A stretch of DNA of 26,532 nucleotides, taken from contig NZ_JAKJSQ010000055.1 in NCBI RefSeq assembly GCF_050337105.1, forward strand, positions 1 to 26,532, read 5' to 3'. This DNA comes from Aliivibrio_A kagoshimensis. Its GTDB lineage: Bacteria > Pseudomonadota > Gammaproteobacteria > Enterobacterales > Vibrionaceae. Shown in pieces: positions 6,053 through 13,992 of the stretch. The position numbers and the translations under genes are program-made. Positions within the stretch are counted from its first letter, which is position 1; every line of letters begins with the position of its first letter. The notes beneath the pieces were generated by a model that saw nothing but the letters and a program-made list of their open reading frames with translations, had not been told where the DNA came from and made no database searches.

Positions 6053-8101
6053 ATGCCGACAAAGCAGTTACAGCATTGGTTTTCAATTCTTACAGACAAT
6101 AGCCCGTCATTCTTTGCAGTCATAGACAAAAAGCATAATTACTTAGTAGTAAATGATAGATATTCAGAGGTTAGTGGCCTGAGTAAAGATGAACTCATCG
6201 GTCGATGTGATCGTGATGTTCTCGGTGACAACTACTACGAGGTATTGAAAGAGTTCTATGTACGTGCTTTCAAAGGAGAAAGCATTGAGGCAGAAGTAAA
6301 CATTGAAAGCCGAAATTTTGAAACCAGCTTGCACTTCAGCGTCACTCCATTAAGTAAAGAGAGTGATATTGAAGGTGTGCTGTTTCATGCTATCGACATT
6401 TCTGAACAGCAGGTTTTACTCAATTCACTGAACGAATCTGAAAATAAATTCTTAAAACTCACCTCTTTGCTCACTGATGGCCTCTTCCTGCTTGAAGATG
6501 ACATTATTCTGTCCGCAAACCCAGCCTCTGCTGAGCTTTTAGGATTTAAAAGTGCCAATGAGTTTATTGGGGAAGAGCTGCATACCTTACTGATCGACGA
6601 AAACAGTAACCAGCCTTTGGGTATGCGCATCAGAGAACTCAGTGAAGATGAAGAACTCTATTGCATTACGGGCCCCAAATGCCTTGCAAAAAGGCGCATT
6701 AGACTCACCGCCCAAAATACTCATGTACTTGGTTCTAACGCCAAAATTGTGCTCATTTCAGAAGCCCTAGAGGACCATCTACCAAGTAGCCATACTGAGC
6801 AGTTTGTTATGCTTGATCCTCTGACTGGTCTCTATAATCGTCAAGGCTTTAGCCACCGTATCGAACATCACATCGAGAATGACATTCCATTTGTGATGCT
6901 CTATCTCGATATTGATAACTTTAAAAATATTAATGATTCTCTTGGTCATCATGTCGGCGATAAGGTGCTTAAAGACATCTCAAACCGATTACGCAGGCTG
7001 CTTCCTAAAGAAGCGACATTAGGGCATTTAAGCGGCGATGAGTTTGCGATCATTTCGCCGGAACCAGAAAATGAGCAAGTATCGCAAACCCTATCTAAAC
7101 AGATCATCGAACTGATTAATCAACCTTTTGATCTTCACCACTTCTCGAAACGCCTTGCCTGCTCAATTGGCAGTGTTAACTTTCCTGGTGATGGTACTGA
7201 CGCTCGAATCCTACTGCAAAATGCGGATACCGCCATGTATGAGGCAAAAGAGCGAGGCCGAAACCGCATGATTCATTTCGATGACCAGATGAATAAAAAA
7301 GCTCGAATGAGGCTATGGTTAGAGATTGAGTTACAAAAAGCACTGCAAAATCAAGGCCTAGAAGTGTGGTACCAACCTAAGGTGAATGCTCGTAACTTCA
7401 CAATTAATGGTGCAGAAGCTTTGGTTCGTTGGAAACACCCTGTGGAAGGCTATATTAGCCCTGCTCAATTTATTCCGGTTGCAGAGTCATCTGGCATGAT
7501 CGAGCAGGTCGGTAAAGTGGTGATGAGAGAGGTTTTCACTACGGTTAACCGCTGGACATTGCAAGGGATTATTCCAGGACGCATTGCAATCAACTTATCC
7601 CCGCAACAATTTGGTAGCCCCCACTTAATTGAGTACATGTCAAAGCTACTTACATCAACCGGGGTGGATCCTGCGTTGATTACTTTTGAGCTAACCGAAA
7701 GTGCGGTAATGAGTGATAGTGTCCATACCATCCAGATGCTCAATGCGATTAAAAAACTAGGGTTCGCGCTCTCTATTGATGACTTTGGTACCGGCTATTC
7801 GTCGCTATCCTACCTTGCTCGATTCCCACTGGATGAAATTAAGATCGATAGAAAATTCATTATGGAGATCGATACACTACCCAAGCAGATTGCCATCATT
7901 GAAAACATTATCAACCTTGGAAAGACCCTCTCCATGCAAGTCGTTGCCGAAGGGGTAGAGACCCGTCAACAAGCAACGTTACTATCCAATTTAAACTGCG
8001 ATACCATCCAAGGATTTCATTTCTACAAACCTCAACCTAAAGAAGAAATTGAAACCATTTTTATAGATAGCAGCCGTCGTAAGGTCAGAGGTCATAAGTA
8101 G
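6053..8101 (+). CDS. rocS: PAS-PAS-GGDEF-EAL c-di-GMP signalling protein, RocS-like
   Basis: A 682-residue soluble protein without a membrane segment. PAS domain 1 spans about residues 8-118 and PAS 2 about 128-238. The GGDEF domain (about 252-410) has the signature SGDEF at 327-331, and the product-inhibition RxxD is replaced by PKEA. The EAL domain (about 425-672) keeps the catalytic residues: EALVRW at 455-460, NLSPQQF, ELTES, IDDFGTGYSS with DD at 576-577, IKIDRKF and VAEGVET. The EAL half is therefore expected to be an active c-di-GMP phosphodiesterase, and the SGDEF half may be regulatory or weakly active. Architecture and position between ubiT and ubiU fit RocS (VC0653) of V. cholerae, a motility and biofilm regulator, from memory; the symbol is moderately sure. 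GGTGA eight bases before the ATG is the ribosome binding site. A four-codon reading frame (6038-6052) ends just before the ATG. Confidence 0.9.
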   Translation: MPTKQLQHWFSILTDNSPSFFAVIDKKHNYLVVNDRYSEVSGLSKDELIGRCDRDVLGDNYYEVLKEFYVRAFKGESIEAEVNIESRNFETSLHFSVTPLSKESDIEGVLFHAIDISEQQVLLNSLNESENKFLKLTSLLTDGLFLLEDDIILSANPASAELLGFKSANEFIGEELHTLLIDENSNQPLGMRIRELSEDEELYCITGPKCLAKRRIRLTAQNTHVLGSNAKIVLISEALEDHLPSSHTEQFVMLDPLTGLYNRQGFSHRIEHHIENDIPFVMLYLDIDNFKNINDSLGHHVGDKVLKDISNRLRRLLPKEATLGHLSGDEFAIISPEPENEQVSQTLSKQIIELINQPFDLHHFSKRLACSIGSVNFPGDGTDARILLQNADTAMYEAKERGRNRMIHFDDQMNKKARMRLWLEIELQKALQNQGLEVWYQPKVNARNFTINGAEALVRWKHPVEGYISPAQFIPVAESSGMIEQVGKVVMREVFTTVNRWTLQGIIPGRIAINLSPQQFGSPHLIEYMSKLLTSTGVDPALITFELTESAVMSDSVHTIQMLNAIKKLGFALSIDDFGTGYSSLSYLARFPLDEIKIDRKFIMEIDTLPKQIAIIENIINLGKTLSMQVVAEGVETRQQATLLSNLNCDTIQGFHFYKPQPKEEIETIFIDSSRRKVRGHK

Positions 8102-8139
8102 AATCACTAAACCTTAAATACAATCGCTATAAACCTGCC

Positions 8140-8186
8140 TTAAATCAAATCATGTTGCTTTGAAATTTTTTACCATCGGCTATTAA
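8140..8186 (+). promoter_or_regulatory. candidate promoter region of ubiUV
   Basis: TTGAAA (8160-8165, 5/6 to the -35) precedes TATTAA (8181-8186) with a short 15-base spacer. Just upstream, 8140-8153 has a weak FNR-like match (7 of 10). The 110-base gap between the rocS-like gene and ubiU has no clear terminator, so read-through from rocS is also possible. Confidence 0.3.
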
Positions 8187-8211
8187 AAAATTTGTTCGCC
8201 AAGGTATTCAT

Positions 8212-9213
8212 ATGGAACTCCTTTGTCCTGCAGGTAACCTACCTGCTTTAAAGACCGCCATTAACTGCGGTGCTGATGCCGTTTATATCGGTTTTAAAGA
8301 TGACACGAATGCTCGTCACTTTGCTGGCCTTAACTTCACTGGCAAGAAGTTAGATAAAGCGGTGGACTATGTGCATGACCATCATAAGAAAATTCACGTC
8401 GCGTTGAATACCTTTGCTCACCCAGATGGATTTGAGCGCTGGACCCAGGCCGTTGACCGCGCCGCAGATATTGGCGTCGATGCGTTAATCATTTCAGACA
8501 TTGCGGTTCTGGATTACGCGAGCACTCGCTATCCTGAACTAGAGCTACACCTCTCTGTTCAAGCTTCTGCCACCAACGTCTCTGCTATAGACTTTTATAA
8601 AAACAATTTTAATATCAAACGCGTGGTGCTGCCTCGAGTTCTTTCCATTCATCAAGTGAAACAGCTCTCCAGAAATATAAATCCTGATGTTCAACTAGAA
8701 GTGTTTGCCTTTGGTAGCTTATGCATCATGGCTGAAGGGCGCTGCTACCTCTCTTCCTATATGACGGGTGAATCACCGAATACGGTTGGTGCTTGCTCAC
8801 CAGCAAAGTATGTTCGTTGGCAAGAGACGGACTCAGGATTGGAATCTAGGCTAAATGATATTTTGATTGATAAGTATGCACCTGGTGAAAATGCGGGCTA
8901 CCCAACCCTATGTAAAGGACGCTTTGACGTACAAGGGAAGCGTTTCCATGCACTTGAGGAGCCTACGAGCCTGAATACCCTATCCATGTTGCCTCAGCTG
9001 TTTTCAGCAAACGTGGCTTCGGTAAAAATAGAGGGACGACAACGCAGTCCAGCTTACGTTGAACAGGTCACCTCTACATGGCGAGCGGCCATTGATCACT
9101 ATCTAGCGGATCCAGAGAACTACTCGGTACAAGCTAGTTGGGATAATCGTTTAGAAAAAGTGTCTGAAGGGTCGCAGACCACTCTGGGCGCTTATCATCG
9201 TGATTGGCAATAA
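8212..9213 (+). CDS. ubiU: ubiquinone anaerobic hydroxylation factor UbiU (U32 family, 4Fe-4S)
   Basis: A 333-residue U32 peptidase-family protein homologous to E. coli UbiU (YhbU). It begins MELLCPAGNLPALKTAINCGADAVY, the family N-terminus, and contains EVFAFGSLCIMAEGRCYLSSY. Cysteines at 171, 178, 195 and 234 correspond, shifted by two, to the four [4Fe-4S] ligands of E. coli UbiU (169, 176, 193, 232). Despite the family name it is not expected to be a protease: with UbiV it forms a heterodimer that carries out oxygen-independent ring hydroxylations of ubiquinone precursors, using prephenate as hydroxyl donor. AAGG seven bases before the ATG is the ribosome binding site. ubiV follows after 13 bases, so the two are co-transcribed. 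Confidence 0.96.
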   Translation: MELLCPAGNLPALKTAINCGADAVYIGFKDDTNARHFAGLNFTGKKLDKAVDYVHDHHKKIHVALNTFAHPDGFERWTQAVDRAADIGVDALIISDIAVLDYASTRYPELELHLSVQASATNVSAIDFYKNNFNIKRVVLPRVLSIHQVKQLSRNINPDVQLEVFAFGSLCIMAEGRCYLSSYMTGESPNTVGACSPAKYVRWQETDSGLESRLNDILIDKYAPGENAGYPTLCKGRFDVQGKRFHALEEPTSLNTLSMLPQLFSANVASVKIEGRQRSPAYVEQVTSTWRAAIDHYLADPENYSVQASWDNRLEKVSEGSQTTLGAYHRDWQ

Positions 9214-9226
9214 TTAGGGGAAAGTT

Positions 9227-10105
9227 ATGAAATACGCACTAGGACCTCTGCTCTATTTTTGGTCAAAAGAACGAGTAGAATCTTTCTATCAGCAAGCAAA
9301 AGAGAGCTCTGCTGATATTATTTATCTCGGCGAAAGCGTCTGCTCAAAACGTCGAGAAATCAAAGCTTCTCAGTGGATAAGTATTGCCAAGGATATCTCA
9401 TCAAGTGGTAAACAAGTGGTGTTATCAACCATGGCACTACTCGAAGCACCGAGTGAGATTAACGTAATGAAAAAGTTGATTGATAATGGCGACTTTATCA
9501 TTGAAGCTAATGATGTATCTGCCATTCAATTAGCATCAGAAAAGTCACTGCCCTTCGTGGTTGGTCCCTCAGTGAACGTCTATAACGCGCAAACTCTGCA
9601 GCTCTTCCTAAAGCAAGGGATGACACGCTGGTGCATGCCCGTTGAGTTATCTCGCGATTGGTTAATGAAAGTTACTCGGCAGATGGAGTTGCTTAACATA
9701 ACCAATGAGTTTGAAATTGAAGTGTTCAGTTATGGCTATCTTCCTCTCGCTGTCTCCGCTCGTTGCTTTACTGCCCGTGCCGAGAACAGAGCCAAAGATG
9801 AGTGTGAAACCTGCTGTATTAACTACCCTAACGGCCTTCAAGTAAAAAGCCAGGAGGGACAAGAGATCTTCACCTTAAATGGTATACAGACTCAGTCTGG
9901 ATCCTGTTATAACTTGATTAATGATCTTCCAATGATGAAGGAGCTCGTGGATGTCGTGCGACTGAGTCCTTTAAGCGTTGACACTTTCTCTGAAGTGGAT
10001 AAGTTCAGAAGCAATGAACAGGGTGAACATCATTACAACCTTCAAGAGAATAAACAGTGTAATGGTTACTGGCACAATATTGCGGGTTTAGATATTACGT
10101 CCTGA
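9227..10105 (+). CDS. ubiV: ubiquinone anaerobic hydroxylation factor UbiV (U32 family, 4Fe-4S)
   Basis: A 292-residue partner of UbiU. Cysteines at 39, 180, 193 and 197 fall at the same positions as the [4Fe-4S] ligands of E. coli UbiV; an additional cysteine at 196 is adjacent. The segment EVFSYGYLPLAVSARCFTARAENRAKDECETCC is the family signature. Together with UbiU it makes the cluster-containing heterodimer of anaerobic ubiquinone synthesis. An AGGGG six to seven bases before the ATG serves as ribosome binding site. It is the last + strand gene before the convergent nlpI; a large dyad lies just after the stop. Confidence 0.96.
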   Translation: MKYALGPLLYFWSKERVESFYQQAKESSADIIYLGESVCSKRREIKASQWISIAKDISSSGKQVVLSTMALLEAPSEINVMKKLIDNGDFIIEANDVSAIQLASEKSLPFVVGPSVNVYNAQTLQLFLKQGMTRWCMPVELSRDWLMKVTRQMELLNITNEFEIEVFSYGYLPLAVSARCFTARAENRAKDECETCCINYPNGLQVKSQEGQEIFTLNGIQTQSGSCYNLINDLPMMKELVDVVRLSPLSVDTFSEVDKFRSNEQGEHHYNLQENKQCNGYWHNIAGLDITS

Positions 10106-10110
10106 CAACA

Positions 10111-10148
10111 AGCCATTGAGACTGTATTAAAACAGGTTCTCAATGGCT
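10111..10148. terminator. large dyad between convergent ubiV and nlpI
   Basis: AGCCATTGAGA (10111-10121) and TCTCAATGGCT (10138-10148) are perfect 11-base inverted arms, with inner CTGT/ACAG also able to pair. It lies between two convergent stop codons and probably ends or stabilises transcripts from both sides. Neither strand has a T-run after it, so it is not a textbook intrinsic terminator. Confidence 0.6.
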
Positions 10149-10161
10149 ACTATCTAAGACG

Positions 10162-11079
10162 TTATGACTGAGGTACGGTTTCTGACTCTTTCAATAACGC
10201 ATCTTCACGTTGCTGTTTAATATGGGTAAAGATATTACCAAGCTCCATCAATGAATATCGGTGTTCTACATACTCATACACATTGTTCGACATCGCCAGT
10301 TTATACAATGAGACCGCATTAGAGTAATCGCCTTTTAACTGGTATCGCTTGCCTAAATAGAAGTACGCTTCGGTTAACCTTTCGGCCAATAGTACATTGT
10401 TACGACTCTCTTTTAGGATCCCTTCAAAGAACACTTTGTCTGACATCTTATTTAGATACATGTCGACTAAACTCCAACCCCAGTTATCGGTACGGTGAGT
10501 TAAGCTCGACGCTAAGTTTTGCTTAGCAAGGTCGGGAGCAATCTCCATTTCTGTTAAATAGAGCCAGATTGCACGATATGGGTCCTCTGGCTCATCATTA
10601 TAGTGAGCAAGTAACTCACTCTTTGCCATCTCATAGCGTTGACCATAATAGAGGGCAATGCCCAAATTACGTTGCGCATATTGATTATCATCAGCAAGTT
10701 CAATGGCTGAATCAAAAGCAGCGTACGCTAAATCAAACTCACGATTTTGCGTATAATAGACCCCCAAAACATTGTATACATCCGACTGATCAGGTTTGAT
10801 ATTCAGTGACTGTGAAAAATCCAATCGGGCAAGGTCCCTTAAACCAACACTGTCATGAATAAGGCCTCTTTCATACAGCAGTTTAGCGCGCATCTCATCT
10901 TTTAAATCAGCCCGCGCTAAAATTTGTTCAATACGAGCAAGCTGGATCTCTTGCTGAATATTCGCTTGCAAAGGAACCGCCATTGGAGGGTAGACCCAAT
11001 CATTTTTATTCGATGTTGTTGCACACGCAGTTAGAAGTAGTGCAGAACTGATCCATAAGAGCCGAAACCATTTTGGCAA
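10162..11079 (-). CDS. nlpI: lipoprotein NlpI (TPR adaptor)
   Basis: A 305-residue outer-membrane lipoprotein homologous to E. coli NlpI, an adaptor that brings cell-wall endopeptidases such as MepS to the Prc protease and scaffolds peptidoglycan hydrolases. The chosen start is a TTG at 11079: GGAG lies seven bases before it, and the product then has a standard 18-residue lipoprotein signal (PKWFRLLWISSALLLTA, lipobox LTAC, cysteine at residue 19). An upstream ATG at 11118 lies inside the pnp terminator hairpin and has no ribosome binding site, so it is rejected. TPR repeats run from about residue 55 to 275, with LGVYYTQNREFDLAYAAFDSAIELADD as the clearest. It is downstream of pnp, as in E. 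coli. Confidence 0.93.
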   Translation of the reverse strand: MPKWFRLLWISSALLLTACATTSNKNDWVYPPMAVPLQANIQQEIQLARIEQILARADLKDEMRAKLLYERGLIHDSVGLRDLARLDFSQSLNIKPDQSDVYNVLGVYYTQNREFDLAYAAFDSAIELADDNQYAQRNLGIALYYGQRYEMAKSELLAHYNDEPEDPYRAIWLYLTEMEIAPDLAKQNLASSLTHRTDNWGWSLVDMYLNKMSDKVFFEGILKESRNNVLLAERLTEAYFYLGKRYQLKGDYSNAVSLYKLAMSNNVYEYVEHRYSLMELGNIFTHIKQQREDALLKESETVPQS

Positions 11080-11103
11080 AATTATTCTCCATAAAACAAA
11101 GAC

Positions 11104-11131
11104 AAAAAAAGGGAGCATCTCTGCTCCCTTT
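11104..11131 (-). terminator. intrinsic terminator of pnp
   Basis: On the minus strand GGGAGCA / TGCTCCC (11122-11128 and 11111-11117) forms a 7-bp stem with a four-base loop, extended by flanking A/T pairs and followed by seven T. It lies 40 bases after the pnp stop and 25 bases before the nlpI start, so nlpI depends on read-through or on a promoter not recognised here. Confidence 0.9.
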
Positions 11132-11170
11132 ATATCATGCTTTTAACTGAAACGCGTTAGCCGGAGGCTG

Positions 11171-13288
11171 TTATTCGCTTTTCTCTTCAGTTTTTGAACC
11201 GTTTAGCTCAGCATTTGCTTCTTTAATACTTAGACGAATACGGCCTTGGCGGTCGATTTCAAGTACTTTAGTATTCACTTCTTGACCTACTTTCAAGTGA
11301 TCAGCCACTTTCTCAATACGCTCTTCAGCGATTTGAGAGATATGTACTAGACCCTCTTTAGGACCAAGAACGGTAACGAATGCACCGAAATCTACGATAC
11401 GCATTACTTTGCCTGGGTAGATTTGACCAACAACAACTTCAGCCGTTAGCTCTTCGATACGACGAATCGCTTCTTTCGCAGCTAGGCCGTCAGTTGCAGC
11501 AACTTTTACTGTACCGTCATCATCAATCTCGATGGTAGTTCCAGTCTCTTCAGTAAGAGCACGGATAACAGCGCCACCTTTACCGATAACATCTTTAATC
11601 TTATCAGTGCTGATTTTAAGCGTATGAATACGTGGAGCGAACTCAGAGATCTCTTCACGGTGAGTATTGATCGCTTGGTCCATCGTCTCAAGGATATGTA
11701 AACGAGCACCCTTCGCTTGGTTAAGCGCAAGCTGCATGATCTCTTTGTTGATACCTTCGATCTTTATGTCCATCTGCAGAGCAGTAACACCTTCACCAGT
11801 ACCCGCAACTTTAAAGTCCATGTCACCTAGGTGATCTTCGTCACCAAGAATATCAGAAAGAACAACAAAGTCGTCGCCCTCTTTAACAAGACCCATTGCA
11901 ATACCAGCAACAGAAGCTTTAATTGGCACACCTGCATCCATAAGTGCTAGAGAGGTACCACATACAGAAGCCATTGAAGATGAACCATTAGATTCAGTGA
12001 TTTCAGATACAACACGTACTGTGTATGGGAAATCTTCTAATGAAGGCATAACGGCAAGCATACCGCGCTTAGCCAGTTTACCGTGACCAATTTCACGACG
12101 CTTTGGAGAACCAACAAAACCCGTCTCACCTACACAGTATGGAGGGAAGTTGTAGTGCAGTAGGAAGTTGTCTTTTTTCTCACCCATGATGCTGTCAATG
12201 ATCTGACCATCACGTTGAGTACCAAGAGTTGCAACAACCATTGCTTGAGTTTCGCCACGTGTGAACAGAGCTGAACCGTGTGTACGAGGAAGAACACCAG
12301 TGCGAACGTCAAGTCCACGAACCATGTCTTTTTCACGACCATCAATACGTGGGTGACCCGCAATGATACGGCTACGTACAACGTTTTTCTCAAGTGAGCC
12401 AAGCATGCCACGAATTTCGCGTTCATTAAGCTCAGAGTCTTGTGCTAGAAGTGCTTCAACAGCTTCGTTTTTAATTACGCCAACTTGGTCGTAACGAGCC
12501 ATTTTCTCAGTGATCTGGTATGCCTCAGCAAGACGAGCTTCAGCCAGCTCAGCAACGCGTGCTTTAAGCTCACTGTTTACAACTGGTGCAGTCCAATCCC
12601 ATGCAGGAGTCGCAACTTCAGCCGCAAACTCTTTAATCGCATTGATTACAGTCTGCTGTTGATCGTGTCCGTATACTACTGCAGCAAGCATCTGCTCTTC
12701 TGAAAGCACATCAGCTTCAGATTCAACCATAAGAACAGCAGCATCTGTACCAGCAACAACTAGGTCAAGCTTGCTCTCTTCCAGCTCTGTGTTACTTGGG
12801 TTAAGTACTAGCTCATCGTTGATAAGACCGACACGAGCAGCACCAATTGGGCCGTTAAACGGAATACCTGAGATAGATAGAGCAGCAGACGTACCGATCA
12901 TAGTAACGATATCAGGGTTCACATCTGGGTTAATAGAAACCACAGTCGCAATAACCTGTACTTCGTTCTTGAACGAATCTGGGAATAGTGGACGAATAGG
13001 ACGGTCAATCAAACGAGCCGTTAATGTTTCGCCTTCAGATGGGCGACCTTCACGCTTGAAGAAACCACCAGGGATTTTACCCGCTGCGTAGGTACGCTCT
13101 TGGTAGTTTACTGTTAGTGGGAAGAAGTCTTGTCCTTCTACCGCTACTTTTTTACCAACAACAGAGACGAATACTGAAGTGTCGTCCATGCTAACCATAA
13201 CAGCAGCAGTAGCTTGGCGTGCAATAACGCCTGTTTCTATCGTAACGGTGTGGTTACCGTACTGAAACGTTTTTACGATTGGATTCAC
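11171..13288 (-). CDS. pnp: polyribonucleotide nucleotidyltransferase (PNPase)
   Basis: A 705-residue protein (E. coli 711), a phosphorolytic 3'-5' exoribonuclease and degradosome component. Two RNase PH domains (about 1-230 and 310-550) flank the helical linker; FFKREGRPSEGE and the second-core blocks TRGETQA, SPKRREIGHG and DILGDEDHLGDMDFKVAG are conserved. The KH domain is at about 555-620 with VIGKGGAVI, and the S1 domain at about 621-691 (VDFGAFVTVLGPKEGLVHISQI). The start is GTG at 13288 with AAGGA seven bases upstream; the E. coli start region (LNPIV) aligns. A long hairpin in its leader points to the RNase III-dependent autoregulation known in E. coli. Transcribed after rpsO. Confidence 0.98.
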   Translation of the reverse strand: MNPIVKTFQYGNHTVTIETGVIARQATAAVMVSMDDTSVFVSVVGKKVAVEGQDFFPLTVNYQERTYAAGKIPGGFFKREGRPSEGETLTARLIDRPIRPLFPDSFKNEVQVIATVVSINPDVNPDIVTMIGTSAALSISGIPFNGPIGAARVGLINDELVLNPSNTELEESKLDLVVAGTDAAVLMVESEADVLSEEQMLAAVVYGHDQQQTVINAIKEFAAEVATPAWDWTAPVVNSELKARVAELAEARLAEAYQITEKMARYDQVGVIKNEAVEALLAQDSELNEREIRGMLGSLEKNVVRSRIIAGHPRIDGREKDMVRGLDVRTGVLPRTHGSALFTRGETQAMVVATLGTQRDGQIIDSIMGEKKDNFLLHYNFPPYCVGETGFVGSPKRREIGHGKLAKRGMLAVMPSLEDFPYTVRVVSEITESNGSSSMASVCGTSLALMDAGVPIKASVAGIAMGLVKEGDDFVVLSDILGDEDHLGDMDFKVAGTGEGVTALQMDIKIEGINKEIMQLALNQAKGARLHILETMDQAINTHREEISEFAPRIHTLKISTDKIKDVIGKGGAVIRALTEETGTTIEIDDDGTVKVAATDGLAAKEAIRRIEELTAEVVVGQIYPGKVMRIVDFGAFVTVLGPKEGLVHISQIAEERIEKVADHLKVGQEVNTKVLEIDRQGRIRLSIKEANAELNGSKTEEKSE

Positions 13289-13336
13289 GTAAATTTCCTT
13301 TGAAATATAAAATAATGTGATTCAAAACTTTACCAA

Positions 13337-13417
13337 TCGCGACTAGTACAAGCAGACGCATAACATAAGTCACTTGATAGAAAGCTATGTAGATAAATAC
13401 ACTTGTAATAGTCGCGA
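13337..13417 (-). promoter_or_regulatory. long leader hairpin of pnp (probable RNase III site)
   Basis: The gap of 316 bases between rpsO and pnp holds this dyad, the rpsO terminator and a possible pnp promoter. Arms 13337-13352 and 13402-13417 are 16 bases long with a single mismatch (TCGCGACTAGTACAAG against CTTGTAATAGTCGCGA), separated by 49 bases that can pair further. In E. coli the pnp leader forms a long stem cut by RNase III, after which PNPase degrades the 5' fragment and represses its own synthesis. Position and size fit the same device; processing itself is inferred. Confidence 0.75.
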
Positions 13418-13502
13418 CCATTAGGCCGACATCGGTGACTGTAAAATGCTGAATCGTTGAGTTTTTAGGCAGTCTCATCGAATGATGGTTCTGGCTGGCC
13501 AT

Positions 13503-13508
13503 AGTATA
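13503..13508 (-). promoter_or_regulatory. possible -10 element of the pnp promoter
   Basis: On the minus strand TATACT (5/6 to TATAAT) lies 53 bases after the rpsO terminator and 85 bases before the leader hairpin. No good -35 is found at the normal distance (TGTCGC at 17). E. coli pnp has its own promoter at this place. Confidence 0.3.
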
Positions 13509-13561
13509 AACTAAATTCAGTCAAAGCGACATTTTATCAAGTTTCAATTTACGTCAGGCAC

Positions 13562-13586
13562 AAAAAAAGGAGCCATAAGCTCCTTT
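13562..13586 (-). terminator. intrinsic terminator of rpsO
   Basis: On the minus strand, AAAGGAGC / GCTCCTTT with a five-base loop is followed by seven T (complement of 13562-13568). It lies about 20 bases after the rpsO stop. In E. coli the rpsO terminator is partly read through into pnp. Confidence 0.88.
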
Positions 13587-13604
13587 TCTTTAATCAGAAC
13601 AATC

Positions 13605-13874
13605 TTAGCGACGTAGGCCTTGACGTTTGATTAGATCTTGGTAACGAGAAAGGCTTTTGCCTTTAAGGTAATCAAGAAGTTTACGACGGCGTGAAACCAT
13701 ACGTAGTAGACCACGACGGCTGTGGTGATCATGGATGTGATCAGCAAAGTGGCCTTGAAGGTGGTTGATAGAAGCAGTAAGTAGTGCTACTTGTACTTCT
13801 GGGCTACCAGTGTCGTTTTCACATTGTGCGTATTCAGCAACGATAGCTGCTTTAGTTTCTGCATTCAGAGACAT
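13605..13874 (-). CDS. rpsO: 30S ribosomal protein uS15
   Basis: An 89-residue protein, exactly the family size, which binds 16S rRNA in the central domain early in 30S assembly. The signature NDTGSPEVQVALLTASINHLQGHF, then DHHSRRGLLRMVSRRRKLLDYLK, is unmistakable. AGGAGAG six to seven bases before the ATG is a strong ribosome binding site. E. coli S15 represses its own mRNA through a leader pseudoknot; a short leader is present here but I could not confirm the fold. It has its own promoter candidate in the gap after truB. Confidence 0.99.
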   Translation of the reverse strand: MSLNAETKAAIVAEYAQCENDTGSPEVQVALLTASINHLQGHFADHIHDHHSRRGLLRMVSRRRKLLDYLKGKSLSRYQDLIKRQGLRR

Positions 13875-13948
13875 AAATCTCTCCTAAATAAGAGTGTGTA
13901 TTAAAATGTGCCAGCCAATCTCTGATTCAGCCAACACGCGAAGCGCGA

Positions 13949-13976
13949 ATTCTACGCGAAATTATACAAAGCACAA
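13949..13976 (-). promoter_or_regulatory. predicted promoter of rpsO
   Basis: On the minus strand TTGTGC (complement of 13971-13976) and TAGAAT (complement of 13949-13954) are 16 bases apart. A TATAAT (complement of 13961-13966) in the same stretch lacks a good -35. A CGCG-rich short dyad (13935-13948) follows. Confidence 0.45.
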
Positions 13977-13992
13977 GAGATATTACGCTTAG

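Noticed and set aside
12771..13091. Open frame of 106 residues on the + strand opposite pnp
   Set aside because: Shadow of the conserved first RNase PH domain of PNPase.
13254..13502. An 82-residue open frame with hydrophobic stretches overlapping the start of pnp on the same strand
   Set aside because: It lies over the pnp leader hairpin and runs into pnp in another frame, has no convincing ribosome binding site and resembles no family I know. The hydrophobic look comes from the AT-rich leader.
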